The translations under genes and the position numbers were made by a program. The notes under the pieces are model-generated. The model was not told where the DNA came from, did not search any database, and saw nothing but the letters and a program-made list of their open reading frames with translations. From Rhodanobacter sp. OK091 (GTDB taxonomy: Bacteria > Pseudomonadota > Gammaproteobacteria > Xanthomonadales > Rhodanobacteraceae), in contig NZ_FRCH01000002.1 in the NCBI RefSeq assembly GCF_900142825.1, positions 682,001 through 746,000 of the forward strand: a stretch of DNA of 64,000 nucleotides, written 5' to 3'. This document shows, piece after piece, positions 18,701 through 29,700 of this stretch (position 1 is its first letter; every line of letters begins with the position of its first letter).

Positions 18701-19224
18701 TTGCATGTCCGCTCGAGCAGACGCCGATGTCGGCACCTTGGTATGGGCTGCTGTACACGATGGACCTGGGCTCGCTCGGTGCGCTATCGGGCAGCATCGG
18801 TCTGGGCATGACCGTACTTGCCGCCTGGTCCACCGGCTCCGATAGCGATCCGCCGGTCTACCTGGGTCTGAAGCTCGCCTCGTTCGTGCCCGGTGGCGGC
18901 AGTCTGCCGCTACAAGGTGTGCTCAAACTCGGTTTCCGCGGTTTCGAATTCATCGCTTATCAGGCAAGCGCCAGCCAGATGGGGTACCAGCTCTGGATGC
19001 GGCGCTTCGCGCTGTCCGTGCTTTGCTGGAGCTTTCCACCGGGCAATGCGGATCTGGTGTTGTTCGGCGCGCCGGGCGACCCCAGTGCTTCGCTGGGCTG
19101 GTATGCCGCCTACGACGCCAAGCCGGATGCGAAAGCGCTGGAGCACGACATGCAGCCGCCTGCGACCACCACCCTGACGGATCGGCGGTTCGCCAACAGC
19201 CGTCGACTGCCGCCGGTCGCCTGA
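15799..19224 (+). CDS. Large beta-rich protein of unknown function (1141 aa)
   Basis: The ATG at 15799 is 5 bases past the previous stop, and the ribosome site is weak, suggesting translational coupling. The protein is Ala/Gly/Ser/Leu-rich with alternating hydrophobic strands, no signal peptide and no clear membrane helix. Residues from about 960 (YGLLYTMDLGSLGALSGSIG, then LQGVLKLGFRGFEFIAYQ, LSVLCWSFPPGNADLVLFG and LGWYAAYD) have the same rhythm as a stretch near residues 950-1030 of the 3967-residue protein (SLAGLRFEILYKK, then IYTNGNFKIDLGFP). This suggests a shared domain type in the two proteins. I do not recognise a family. Gene order places it as a structural or accessory partner of the giant protein. 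Confidence 0.6.
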   Translation: MDAPVFTSVASGSRLYASSAAPVGGFAGYWCSAAAGFGASATLAQTWADVGGFYVFTQALPSDLAVFAGQLAQLAPRISPTGLVKVLWLANTADSAWNYWSTSMLTALPQDAPGGPWTLVTPTRLVLGDYRVELAAGSRLSLQNGTSNYGLLLPAGAAVFSHGDFALGASATVTLALAGPAVGALAVPLSLRPQQPDPCDQLGVMLRYATTPAADDAEAVAQNLARYLSMPLLRLRTGSLAANLYFDASAPLDPRRSFVDLAPTGAAPYAMASAFVTTLGYNTTLTPRAGLAAARSGRLAFCKSPIYAVEGDNQGSEVFHLAPDGCYSIGVLVPVSVQQRRARLAASNGNVEQDQWMFGNSGAEYATLDSATSDVLAFSAGGPAYIPADPPDGTSPLRPAATTAYLTLLPVAASSSGLSYYAQPLQAPLFMAASDLGAGFLDFHTMLAGNLPPQSQATDLSAQLFPAGAYRWLPSADIELARAIEAAVLAPTRRAVIGGLPALKETSIVDIPPLAVTPQGLLAQLSADGSAWSGVLFGNLPSSAQTLLFTPVKERFTLALQSNQLFFVVADVEEFLKQSGVGSSGLNCTLDGWTFKLNPSDWRGPAQSNPTLMLFKYCNRSLTDLADDASAWGWQEAAGDLRQTQKQLQGLLLTARERAQAVPPIPGDPYVIFYNEVANNPMWNGVLFFNAPVDLGLMPPDLKFLAAGIDPTRFYAHHVGFSVTPVDATGGTIVPGQTAAFGLIDYEDTQDLAPSSTTPFGFKTLQLKIRFANARIADFAAQCELMVNTLFGAPLSKQDPSRGNNLIMDGSCQRVAGVPSYSFALDGENLFNAQGSAIVSAQVLAVRIDTATAEVGDSVTCSFTLQGNLRFRELAAFDMFGYGADSQGQDGYLRFTGLSIRMQFTLSAPTLQTFTAFESATALDPVNSSLRKNSLAANFPLKVSGIEIVPAGADGKGLTPEQMGFVSIACPLEQTPMSAPWYGLLYTMDLGSLGALSGSIGLGMTVLAAWSTGSDSDPPVYLGLKLASFVPGGGSLPLQGVLKLGFRGFEFIAYQASASQMGYQLWMRRFALSVLCWSFPPGNADLVLFGAPGDPSASLGWYAAYDAKPDAKALEHDMQPPATTTLTDRRFANSRRLPPVA

Positions 19225-19242
19225 GCGAACAAGGAATCCAGC

Positions 19243-20688
19243 ATGGCCATCAAGTACATCGCCACCACCGTCCTCGACGTCGGGCAGGGCCAATCCACCT
19301 TCGCCTGCATCTATGACGACAGTGCGAGTCCGGGCAAGATCATCCATACGCTGCTGTTCGACTGCGGCAGCGACAAGAAGAGCCCCGAGACGGACAACAA
19401 CATCGATTACATTGCCGGAAGGCTGGCGAGCATGGATACGCCGACACTCGACCTGCTGGTGTTCTCGCATAGCGATAGCGACCACATCAGCCTCATGTAT
19501 TACGTGATCGAGGCTTACGGCAAGAAGACCAAGACGCCGTTGAAGATCAAGAGCACTTGGTACGCCGGCGACGAGGACTTCTACACGAAAGACGGCTTCA
19601 ACATCCTCGATTACTTGGCGAAGTACTGCAAGGCGTTCACGACGCCGGATTTCAGCGAGTCCCAGTTCAAGAAAGCCACTGGCGAATGGGCCGAACTCAT
19701 CTGGCAGGATCCAGCCACCACGCCCACGGTGAAGGTGGGCATGCTCATCGGCAACGTCATCGACGACAAACCGGGAGTCCTGGTCAAGGACAGTTTCGGC
19801 ACCGCGGGCGAAAAGAAGAACCGCGTATCGATCGTATGCGCGCTGATGCATGACGATCGCTCCTTCCTCATCTGCGGCGACGCCACCAACCGGACCATGG
19901 CATGGGTCAACCACGCGTTCGGTGGCAAATCACTGTCGAAGACCCTGATGGTCACGGTGCCTCACCATGGGAGCCGCGGCACGGGTCTGGACGTATCGTC
20001 GACGCAGGTGGCCAATCAAAAGGCCATCGACGTCGTCAAGACCTTCGTGAAAACGGCGAACGCGAAGACGGTGACGATCAGTGCGTTCCAGAAGCACGAC
20101 CATCCCTCACTGGAGATGGTGAATTACTTCACGCCGAACCTGGCGACGGCCCAGGTGGTCGATGACGACCGCCTCAAGAAAAGCCATTTCACCTTGTTCA
20201 ACGTAGACATCTCGCTCAAGAAGGGCACCTCGTCCGCGTCGATACCGCAGGGGTATCACACGTTCACGACGGATGCCAACGTCTACGCCACGAATTACTA
20301 CGACGCGAAGCCGACTTTCTCCTACCAGTTCACCGGCAAGAAGACCGGCGCAGCGGACGCTTTCATCGGCAGCGGCACACCCGCAATCAACCAGCACGCA
20401 TGCTGGTCATTCCTGACCTCCGCGGGCGCCAGCAATTCGATGACCGGCTATCAGCGGATGCCACGCAGCACGGCCAACGCCTTCACGGACACGGGCACGG
20501 TCCCGCAGACGCTGGCCGAGGGCGTAACCGGGGAGGGGCCGATATTCGATACGGCGACGAGAACGCAGGAAAGTGCCGAGGTGATCTTCGGACAGAGACA
20601 GCCGCTGCTGACACCCGGCGAGGGGCCTACGCTTTCCACCCAGGTGTCCATTGGAAGACCGCTCCAGCGCATCCGTACGTTTCGCTGA
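19243..20688 (+). CDS. Metallo-beta-lactamase-fold hydrolase, ComEC C-terminal-like (481 aa)
   Basis: The N-terminal strand TTVLDVGQGQSTFACIY and the metal motif H76-S-D-S-D80-H81 (SHSDSDHI) match the ComEC/Rec2-type branch, where the second His of HxHxDH is normally replaced. D213 in LICGDATN and H241-H242 in VPHHGSRGT supply further metal ligands. The catalytic core therefore looks intact over residues 1-330. The last 150 residues are an unassigned Ser/Thr/Gly-rich extension. No membrane segments are present, unlike full ComEC, so it is a soluble enzyme. Relatives act on nucleic acids or other phosphodiesters; the substrate here is unknown. An aaggaat ribosome site lies 6-12 bases before the ATG. 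Confidence 0.75.
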   Translation: MAIKYIATTVLDVGQGQSTFACIYDDSASPGKIIHTLLFDCGSDKKSPETDNNIDYIAGRLASMDTPTLDLLVFSHSDSDHISLMYYVIEAYGKKTKTPLKIKSTWYAGDEDFYTKDGFNILDYLAKYCKAFTTPDFSESQFKKATGEWAELIWQDPATTPTVKVGMLIGNVIDDKPGVLVKDSFGTAGEKKNRVSIVCALMHDDRSFLICGDATNRTMAWVNHAFGGKSLSKTLMVTVPHHGSRGTGLDVSSTQVANQKAIDVVKTFVKTANAKTVTISAFQKHDHPSLEMVNYFTPNLATAQVVDDDRLKKSHFTLFNVDISLKKGTSSASIPQGYHTFTTDANVYATNYYDAKPTFSYQFTGKKTGAADAFIGSGTPAINQHACWSFLTSAGASNSMTGYQRMPRSTANAFTDTGTVPQTLAEGVTGEGPIFDTATRTQESAEVIFGQRQPLLTPGEGPTLSTQVSIGRPLQRIRTFR

Positions 20689-20724
20689 TTTCCTTTCCAT
20701 CTTCCCTTCGAACGCGAATCCCTC

Positions 20725-23700
20725 ATGGCCGCCAGCGACGTCTATACCGCCCTCAACGGTGCCATCACCGGCGCCGATCGGACCATCGACCTCTGGCAGG
20801 CGGCGCATGACTCCGCCGCGCTGGCGGACCTTCAGCAAGTGCTCGGGCTATTCGGCATCACACAGTCGTACGTGCTGACGCGTGCGTTGCTTGCGGGCGA
20901 CAACACCAGCGTGACCCTGACGGCTTCCGGACAGTTCGCCGCCGCCGGCGCGACGCCTGACGGCAGCTATGCGGTGGCAGCGACGCTCACGTATACCGAC
21001 AGCGCACTGTTCGCGCTGACGTTGCGCGTAGTGGACAGCCGCTTGTGGACCTTCGCCAAGTTTTTTCCGACGCTGCCAGCCAGCACGCGCTCCAACCTCG
21101 ACGAGGCCGGCACCAAGGGCATCCGCTGGACGACCTCGTACCTCACCGGCTCCAGCCCGGCCTACGCTGTGATAGTCAATTCGGTGTCGTTCTCCGCGCG
21201 CAACGGCATCGGGCGGAAGCTGCGCATGGAAGGCTTCCTCCCCGAATTCTCCGATCCGGACATCGCCGGCAAGCTTGGTCTCCTCTCGCCGTGGCCGTTG
21301 CGCCTGGAGGGAAGCATCGTCATGCCCGCCAGCGGGACCGATTTCCCGCTGTTGCAACTGGTCGCGCAAGGCAGCTCCACGAACACCTTCAGCGGGAGCA
21401 CCTCGCCCGATGTCAGCGGCCCCAAGCCGCTGAGCGTGAATGCGCTGTTCCTGGAGATTGGCGTGAGCCGGCTGATCCGGCCAATCTTCGGGAATACGGG
21501 CACGTCGTCGCTGGTCCTGGGAGGACAGTTCGTCATTGGCGTGGGGCTGTCCGGCGAGATCCAGACGCAGATACTCACGGCGTCGACGAACTGGGTGTTC
21601 AACGCGCAGTTCGACCCAGAAACATCGTCGCTGACGCAGGGCTTGAAGTCGCTCGCCGACATGTTCGGCATGGACCTTCCCGTGCCCATGGATTTCCCGC
21701 TGCTGAGCGAATTCCATTTCGCCGAAGTCGACGCGGAATTCCGCAACAACGCAGCTCCGGGGCAGACGCCTTCGTTCTCGCTGGTGACGTTCGGGCTCAC
21801 CATCACCTCGAACCGTCCGTGGATACCGCCGGTGCCGTTTGTCACGTTCAAGGACGTCGGCGTCCGCTGGGTGTGGGGTTCGACGCAGGCGATCAACCCG
21901 GTGACGAACGTGCTGGAGAACACCTACTTGCTGACGGGGTCGGTATTCGGCTCCATCCAATTCGGCGGCGACGGTTCGATGCCTGAGTTGCCGCCGCCTC
22001 AACCATCGCCCGTCATGGCGGAACTGCTTCCGCGCATCCGGGCGGAGGATGGCAGCGTCACGATCGACATCAGCCTTTCGATCCCGAGCTTTTATATCTC
22101 GGGCAACATGCGCCCGGGCGACTACATTCCCATCGGAAGGGCATTCGCCGAGTACTTCGATGGCGGCATTCCCCTCGTGCCGGCCAACATGAATGTCACC
22201 GCGCTGTCGTTCACCGCCGATCCCATCGGGCAGGTGTACGGAGGCGAGGCGCAGATCCTGTTCGGCACGCCCGAAAGCCCGCAGCCCGACCAGGCCTGGA
22301 CCATCATGCAGGTGGGCACGGTGGGCATCTCGGTGGAGCGCCTGGAGATGTGGATAGAGGCGCGGGGCGGGCGCGTCGGCGGCGGTATCGCAGGCGTGTT
22401 CTTCCTCAAAGGTGCCGGGGCCGACGCGTATGACGATCCGCAGCTTCGGCTGAGCGCTGAGTACCCGCTGCAGGGGAGCGATGATCCAAAAGGCTGGCTG
22501 TTTGCCGCGCAGCTTTATCCCGGCACATCGATCGATCTGACCCAGATGGTTGCGAGGTTCATCAAGGGCGATCCCTCGTACCAGGTGCCCGGCTACGTCC
22601 CGCACTTGCTGATCGATCGCATGGACGCGACCTTCGCCACCGGCACCGGGGCTTATACCTTCGGAGGCACCGCTTCGATGCGGTGGAATCCGCAGCTGTT
22701 CGGCACCACGCTGTCGATCAGCGCTTCGGCCAGCGCCGATGTCGCACGCCTCAGCAGCACCGTGCCGGCCTCCGGCACGCTGGCAGGCAGCTTCGCGGTG
22801 AACAAGATCGCGATCATGGTGGCGATGGATATCGGGGTGGCGGAGCCCACCTACTTGTTCAAAGTGATGTTCGGCGAGCTGTGGGCGCAAGCCGTCACCG
22901 CGTGGCGGGGCGAAGAGAACCAGCGGCACCAGGTGGTATCGGTGCAGCTCGGCGGCATTACGCTCGGCGACATTCTCGAATACCTGGTCAATCTCGCTGC
23001 GCCGACGCTGGGGTTTTCGCTCGATCCGCCGTGGGATCTGCTCAAGCGCGTGGATCTGTCGCGCTTCGTGCTGACGCTGGATCCGCAGGAGAACGTCGTC
23101 GAGTTCGTGTTCAACGCCGAGGTGGACCTGGGCGTGATGCGCGTGGACACCATCGGAGCGCGCTATCGCCGCGGCACGGGGCAGGGCAAGGTCGAGCTGA
23201 TTCTTACCGGCAACTTCTTCGGCCAGTCATACAGCGCCGCCGATCCGCTGAACTGGGACGTGGTCAACGGCACCCCGCCCAGCGTGCCGGGGCAGGGATC
23301 TTCGACGGTCGATCTGCGTTTCATTGGCATAGGTCAGCGGGTGACCTTCGGCGGCCCCACGCCCGATACCGTCGCCGCGAGCGTGGCGGCGCTGCGTGCC
23401 GCCATGAAAAAGCCGGAGCCGGGAAAAGATCCGCTTGCCGGCACCGGCCTGGTCTATGCCGACGACAGCCAGTGGCTGATGGGGCTGGATATCGGCCTGC
23501 TCAATACACTGGATCTGGGCATCATTTTCAATGATCCGAAGCTCTACGGTTTATCCATCGCGCTGGGCGGGGAACGAGCGGGCTCGCTTGCCGGACTGCG
23601 CTTCGAAATCCTCTACAAGAAGATCACCAACGACATCGGGATGTATCGCATTGAACTGCGCATACCGGATGCCTTCCGCACCATCCAGCTCGGCGCGGTG

Positions 23701-26700
23701 TCGCTGACGCTGGGCATCGCGGTGATCGAGATCTACACCAACGGCAACTTCAAGATCGACCTTGGTTTTCCGTACAACCGCGATTACAGCCGTTCGTTCT
23801 CGCTGCAGGCAGGCATTTTCATTGGCCGCGGCGGTTTCTATTTCGGCGTGCTCAACGGCGATACATCGACCAGCGTACCGAAGATCACCAATGGCAATTT
23901 CTCGCCGGTGATCGAGCTTGGCGTGGGCCTGGCCGCGGGTATAGGACGCGAGATCAATGTGGGTATCCTCTCGGGAGGTGCCTATGTGCAGATCGAAGTC
24001 ATCTTTCAAGGCGTGCTGGCCTGGTTCAATCCGACCAGCAGCGGCGGCGCGCCAGCGACCTACTATCGCGCACAAGGCATCGTCGCGATCCACGGCAAGG
24101 TCTATGGGCGAGTGGATTTCGTCATCATCAGTGCAAGCGTGACGCTGGAGGCTTTCGCGCAGGCGATGGTGGTGTTCGAGAGTTACCGCCCCATCCTGCT
24201 GGATTTCTCGGTCGGCGTGCGCGCCGAAGCATCGGTGAAAATTCTCTTTATCCGTATCAATTTCCATTTCTCGGTCACGCTGGAAATGAGCTTCACCATC
24301 GGCTCCGCCAGCCAGACGCCGTGGATCCTGGCCAATGGCAGCGGCGACAACGGCGCGACGCGTGCAGGTGTCTGGTTGTCCGTGCCACAGCACATGCAAC
24401 GCCGTGCCTTGATGCGTCAGGGCTATATGACGCGGCTGCGCGGCAAGCGCATCGCCCTCGGCCTCAGCGCGAACGAAAGCGACTACCTGCTCGACTGGCA
24501 GCCGGCGACACTGGTGTTCGACACTCAGCAGAGTGCCGCGCTGACCATGCTGCCTTACATCACGGTAGGGCAGGTACCGGTCGACTGGGCCGGCGGCGTG
24601 CCCACCAATGCCAATCCGGATTATCGCCTTGCGTTTCTGCTCTACGCGGACACCGGCATGGCACCGGACGCCAGGACCGTGCAAGACACGGTCATGCGCA
24701 GTGCGCGGCTCAGCAACAGCGATCCGCTGCCGGCCGACTTGCTCGTCACCGCGCTGATGCGCTACGCGCTCTATGCGCTGCCCGATGGCCCCAGTTCGCC
24801 GCAAGACAGCGTGAACGCGGCACAGCTGGTGCTGCTTGCCGAACAGCTCGGCCTGCCCGAGACGGCGACGGCCGGTTTCGCGATGAGCCAGCTCAATACG
24901 TTCTTCCACACTAATCTGAAATTCCTGGTCGGCGGGGTGCCGGCGGGGCCGAGGCCGCCCGACAAAGGCGCCATGCTGTTTCCCATGCCGCCAGGTCTCG
25001 CATGGACTTCGCCGCAGGCGGGCAACCGCGACTTTTCGACCTACAACGCCATCGGGACAGCTTACGAGGTTGGGGTAAGCGCCATCCTGGCTCCGTACTT
25101 TCCGGTGAACGGCGGCGTCACGCCGACCACGCCGGACGACCCCGCCCAGTACGAATCCTTCGCCACCTATCTGTTCCGCGACTTCTGCCAGATGCTGGTC
25201 AAGGCCGCCATCAACGAAGCGCAGAAGCAACTCACCAACGCACCCGTGACGTTGACCAGCAGTATGTCGCTGTCGGATGCGGCGAAAACTTTTACGACCG
25301 CCGCCGTGCCGTGCATCAAGGAGGCCGGTGACACCGTGCAGAGCGTAGCTGCCCGCGTGGGCGCGACCGCTGCCGAGTTGCTTTTCCTCAATCTCCACAT
25401 CGAGCAGAACATTGCCGCCACGGCGGTGGGGAGCCCGTTGAATCCGGCGCCGCTTATCGGCGTGAGTCCCGAAATGCTGGTACAGGACAACCCCGGGATT
25501 ACTTTGAAGCAGGCTGCGTGGTCGCTGGGTAATGTGTCCCGCGCCGTGGGCTCGCCCGAGACTGCCTTGAGCGATCTCGCCAAGCTATTCAACGTCGCTG
25601 GCGTAGCCAGCTTGTTCGCTTACGCGCCGCCGCCCGGATCGGGCGGCTACACGCTGGGCCAGAATCCCAATCTGCTGCAGGAAGGGCGCAGCTTCACGCT
25701 GCCGGCACAGATCTTTGCACCGCCTGCCAGCGGCGGCTTCGATCTGAATCAGACCGCGGCGGTGTTCTTCGTGCGCTATGCCGATCCGGACCTGTCGCAG
25801 TCGAGCTTGCCGGGCTCGCCCGACATGCCCAGCTGGTATGCGCAGGCCATCGCCATCCTCAACCCCAGCCTGTCCGCAGCGATGCGCGACGCGGGCGAAT
25901 CGGTGGAGATCGATCCCGGCACGCCGCTGACTGTTCCTCTCCACTATGGCGATCGCAGCGCGACGCGTGCTTACACCACCGTGGCGGGCGATACCTTGCA
26001 TCGTATCGGCAGCATGCTGGTGCTGTGCCAAGACCCGGGTTTGCTGAGCGCGTTGCCGTCGCTATGGGTTGCCTTCAAGCAAGCCGTAACCCCAAGCGGT
26101 ACGAACTTCAGTATTCCAGCGTGGCCCTTGCCGAGTCAGACCGGAGGCATCGTGATCCTGGCCGGCGAGACGGCCGAGTCGCTCACGCGCCGACTGATCG
26201 TGAATGCGAGTTACGCCAGCGCTGCCGGGTGGAGCTATGACTGGAACGCTGTCTCCGTGTGGCTGGGTCCGGCAAAAGTGCTCTCGCCGCTGGCGGTGGT
26301 GATGATGCCGGGTGCCAGTATTTCGGACAAACAGGCCTTCACCTTCCAGAGTCTGGCCGACACCTACGGCCTGGGGCTGTCGCAAGTGGCCCAGTGTCTG
26401 CAGGATCACCTGGGTCTGCTGCCCGATCCCACGACACTCGTCGTCAAACAGGTGCCGGTGATGACCGTCGCGCAGATCGAACAAGGCGTGCTCGGCAGCG
26501 CCTCGTTCGCAGGCGTGGTGAACCAGGCTTCGCAGATGTTGATGTCGGGCCTGCGCCTGCCTGGCCTCAAGATCGACGATGGCCATGTGCTGCCCGACCC
26601 GGATAATCCGCTGCCGCTATACGATTTGAGCGGCCAGCAGTTCAGTCTCGCGGTAAGCACCGACCCCGTGCATGGTGGCGATGTCGCGTTGGCGATGACC

Positions 26701-29700
26701 GTGACGTCCACTGTCGACTGGGTACAATTTGGCAGCTCGTTCACCGTTGAATCGGATCACGATATCAACCTGCTCGGTGCACGGCATCCCGACCTGATCG
26801 CCCTCAACTCGCGCCTGACTGCAGCGGACGGCTTGCAGCCGGGCATGGTGCTGTTCTCCAGCATCGATCAGAGTGGCCTGGATTTCAGTTTCACCAATCA
26901 GCAGATTCTCGACGACGCGCCCGCCACCGGACTGAAGATGACCACCTCGCCAGCCACGCCGCCGGCCCCATCGCCCTTGCCGCTGAAAGGAACCGCTCCG
27001 AACACCTATGGCTTCGAATACCCGGTGACCTTGCAGACCACCCAGGCGTTGCCCATCCCGACGGCCGGGACGTCCATGGCGGGCTATGCCAGCCTGTGGC
27101 CTTTCCCTCAGGGGTTGTTGCAGCGCGCCGCGGAAGGCGTCGCCACACCGTACGATATTTTTGCCGGCAGCCAACCCGGCGCCACCGCAGACCAGGCGCG
27201 CGCGTTGTCGTCTACCACCTACGGCAGCCAGCTCAGCTTCCGCATTCGGCGCATGGACGACGGCTCCAGCCGCTTCCAGCTACTTGGCGTGGATACCGAC
27301 CAGCGCGAACTGCTGCTGGCCCTGCGTGACGAAATCCTTCATTCGCCACAGGGTGATGCAACCAAGGCCTATCTGGCCGTGACTCCGGCGCCTAATGCAT
27401 CCAATGCACAAGGCCTCGCGCTGCTCGATCCGAACATCCCGTGCTTCATCATCAAGACCAATCTCTCCACTGACTCGCAGCCGCAACCCGACGCACTGCG
27501 CGCCAAGGCCGAGACGGATCCGACGCCGGTCTACTATGCGGATTTCCTGACCCAGCTCGCCGACTTCCTGCTGCTGCTGTGGGAGGGCAGCGTGGTCGGC
27601 GGCACGGGCTATTACCTGGGACTCGGCAAGGAGCTGCCGGGCAGTGCGTTCGACGGGCAGGGCGTGGCCGGCTTCACCTTGCTGGCCATCGCCGGCGGAC
27701 AGCAGGCGGCGGCGCCGATGGGCCGCACGCTGGAGGTATACAACAACTGTCTGCTCGTGGCCCCGGGCCTGGATGCCTCCATCCACAACTTGTACGCCGA
27801 AGGCACCGACCACTCCGACCTGAGCGAAGTCGCCCTGACGCCACCCGGCAACGCAGGCTTTTCGCTCACCATCGACACGCCGATCGGACAGGACAGCCAG
27901 AGTGCGCTGCAGGATCGCTACAACACGCTGGTGTTCTGGTGCGCCGACACCGCTTCGCCGTACACGATCCCGGCGGCCTGGACGCCCGCGCTGCCCAAGC
28001 CCAGCGATGGCCAGCAGCTGCAGGCCTGGGAACGGCAGCGCATTGCGCGCCGGCGGCGCGCAAAAGCCCTCGACGATACGCCCTCGCCGTACTGGCACTT
28101 CGAACAAGTCATCCCGTTCTATCGCTTCACCACGGTCCTGCCGCCGGCAGCCACGCAAGGCCTGCCCGATCAGGCGAACGACCCTTATTGGGGTTTCGGC
28201 AACGCCGCGAGCTGCCCACTTCCCACGATCACCTTCTGCATGTCCGATCTGCTCGGCAACCACAGCCAGCCGCCCGCAACGGCGGGGCAGGGTGTGGTGG
28301 ACTTGAAGGTCGGTTACACCGACGCACTGATCGGTCTGTCGCAATGGCCCGAGTTGGCCGCGTACTTCGAGATACTTGGCACGCCGGGTGAGGCTTCATT
28401 GGCCATGCAGCTCGGGCTGAAGGCTGCGGCATCCGTGCCCAGTTCGTCGCAGCGCGGCGATGCAGCGGTCGATGCAGCCAAGCAACAGAGCGACAAGTAC
28501 GCACAGCTTTACTACCAGCTGATACAAAACGGCGTAGCTGCCAGCCTCGCCACCAGCCTGCGCCATATGCCCCAGGGACAGGCCATCGACATCGGCCCGC
28601 TGTGGCGCTACGCGGCCGGATCCCATGCCTATGCGAGCGCTGCTGCGACGCTGGCCGCCGTGACCGTGCCGGGCACGAAGCTGAGCGACCTGCTGGTTAC
28701 CTATCCGGTGCGTTACGCGGAAATGGCAGTGGCCAACCAGGACGTTCCGCTGACCGATCTGTTTGCTGTCGGCAGTCAGGTCGCCGTCCCCGCGTTCCTG
28801 CCTTACATCGCCCAGCGCTCGTTGACTGATCTGTATGCGCAAAGGCCGCAGGGCTGGCCCGATCCCGGTTCACCCGCCGCGCTATTTTCGCTGGCGGAAA
28901 ACGCCGACCTGCCCTTGGCGATCGGCGTGCCGATGCTGCTGCCCGTTGCGGTGACGTTCTCCAGCGGCACCGACGCCGCCACCCCATCGTTGGCGCAACT
29001 CGCCGTGGCGCACTACACCGACGCCGGTTTGCTCGGCGAGCAGAACGCGCAAGCGGCCATCCTGGCGGCGAGCAACGGCGTGCAGCCCGATTTGCCGAAT
29101 GTGCTGACCGCGGATTTCGTGCAGGCCGATGGCACCACGGTAAGGTTGCAGGTGCCGGTGGTCGCCGGCCAGACCGATTCGTTCGACGGCGCCCGATCCG
29201 CATTCGCCGCGCAGGGCGCCAACCTCAGCATCACGGAAATTGCTGCCGAGAATGCCGGCATCACCGGCTTGCTCAAACCGAACCAGACCTTGAGCAACAA
29301 CGTCTATGTCACCCAGGCGCACGACACGCCAAGCCACAACAGCAGTGGTGTCGCGACCCAGGCGCTGGGCAATGCCAACGCGCTCACGCCCGGCATATTC
29401 GATGACGGCGCGCTGGTGCAGTTCGGCAGCGAACAGCTCGCGCTGTCGGCCGACACCTTGAACATGGTCGCGCAGCGTTATGCGTGCCCGGCGGAGCGCT
29501 TGCTGTCCAGCAATGCCGTGCTCGACTGCGGCAGCAAACTGGCCGTGCCCGGCTGTTTCGCCTGGCCGCAGGATGCGAAGACGTTGAGTGATCTGCGCAT
29601 GCCTTACACGGTGCAGGCACAGGATCTGCTCGCCACCGTTTGCACCCGCTTCGCGGCTTATGGCGGCGGCACGGGCAGTGCCGGCGTGGATGATTGCGTC

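Noticed and set aside
20848..25398. Two long minus-strand open frames (693 and 615 codons) inside the giant gene
   Set aside because: They are antisense to a continuous 3967-codon frame, are rich in His/Arg/Gln as expected of a shadow in GC-rich DNA, and show no domain.
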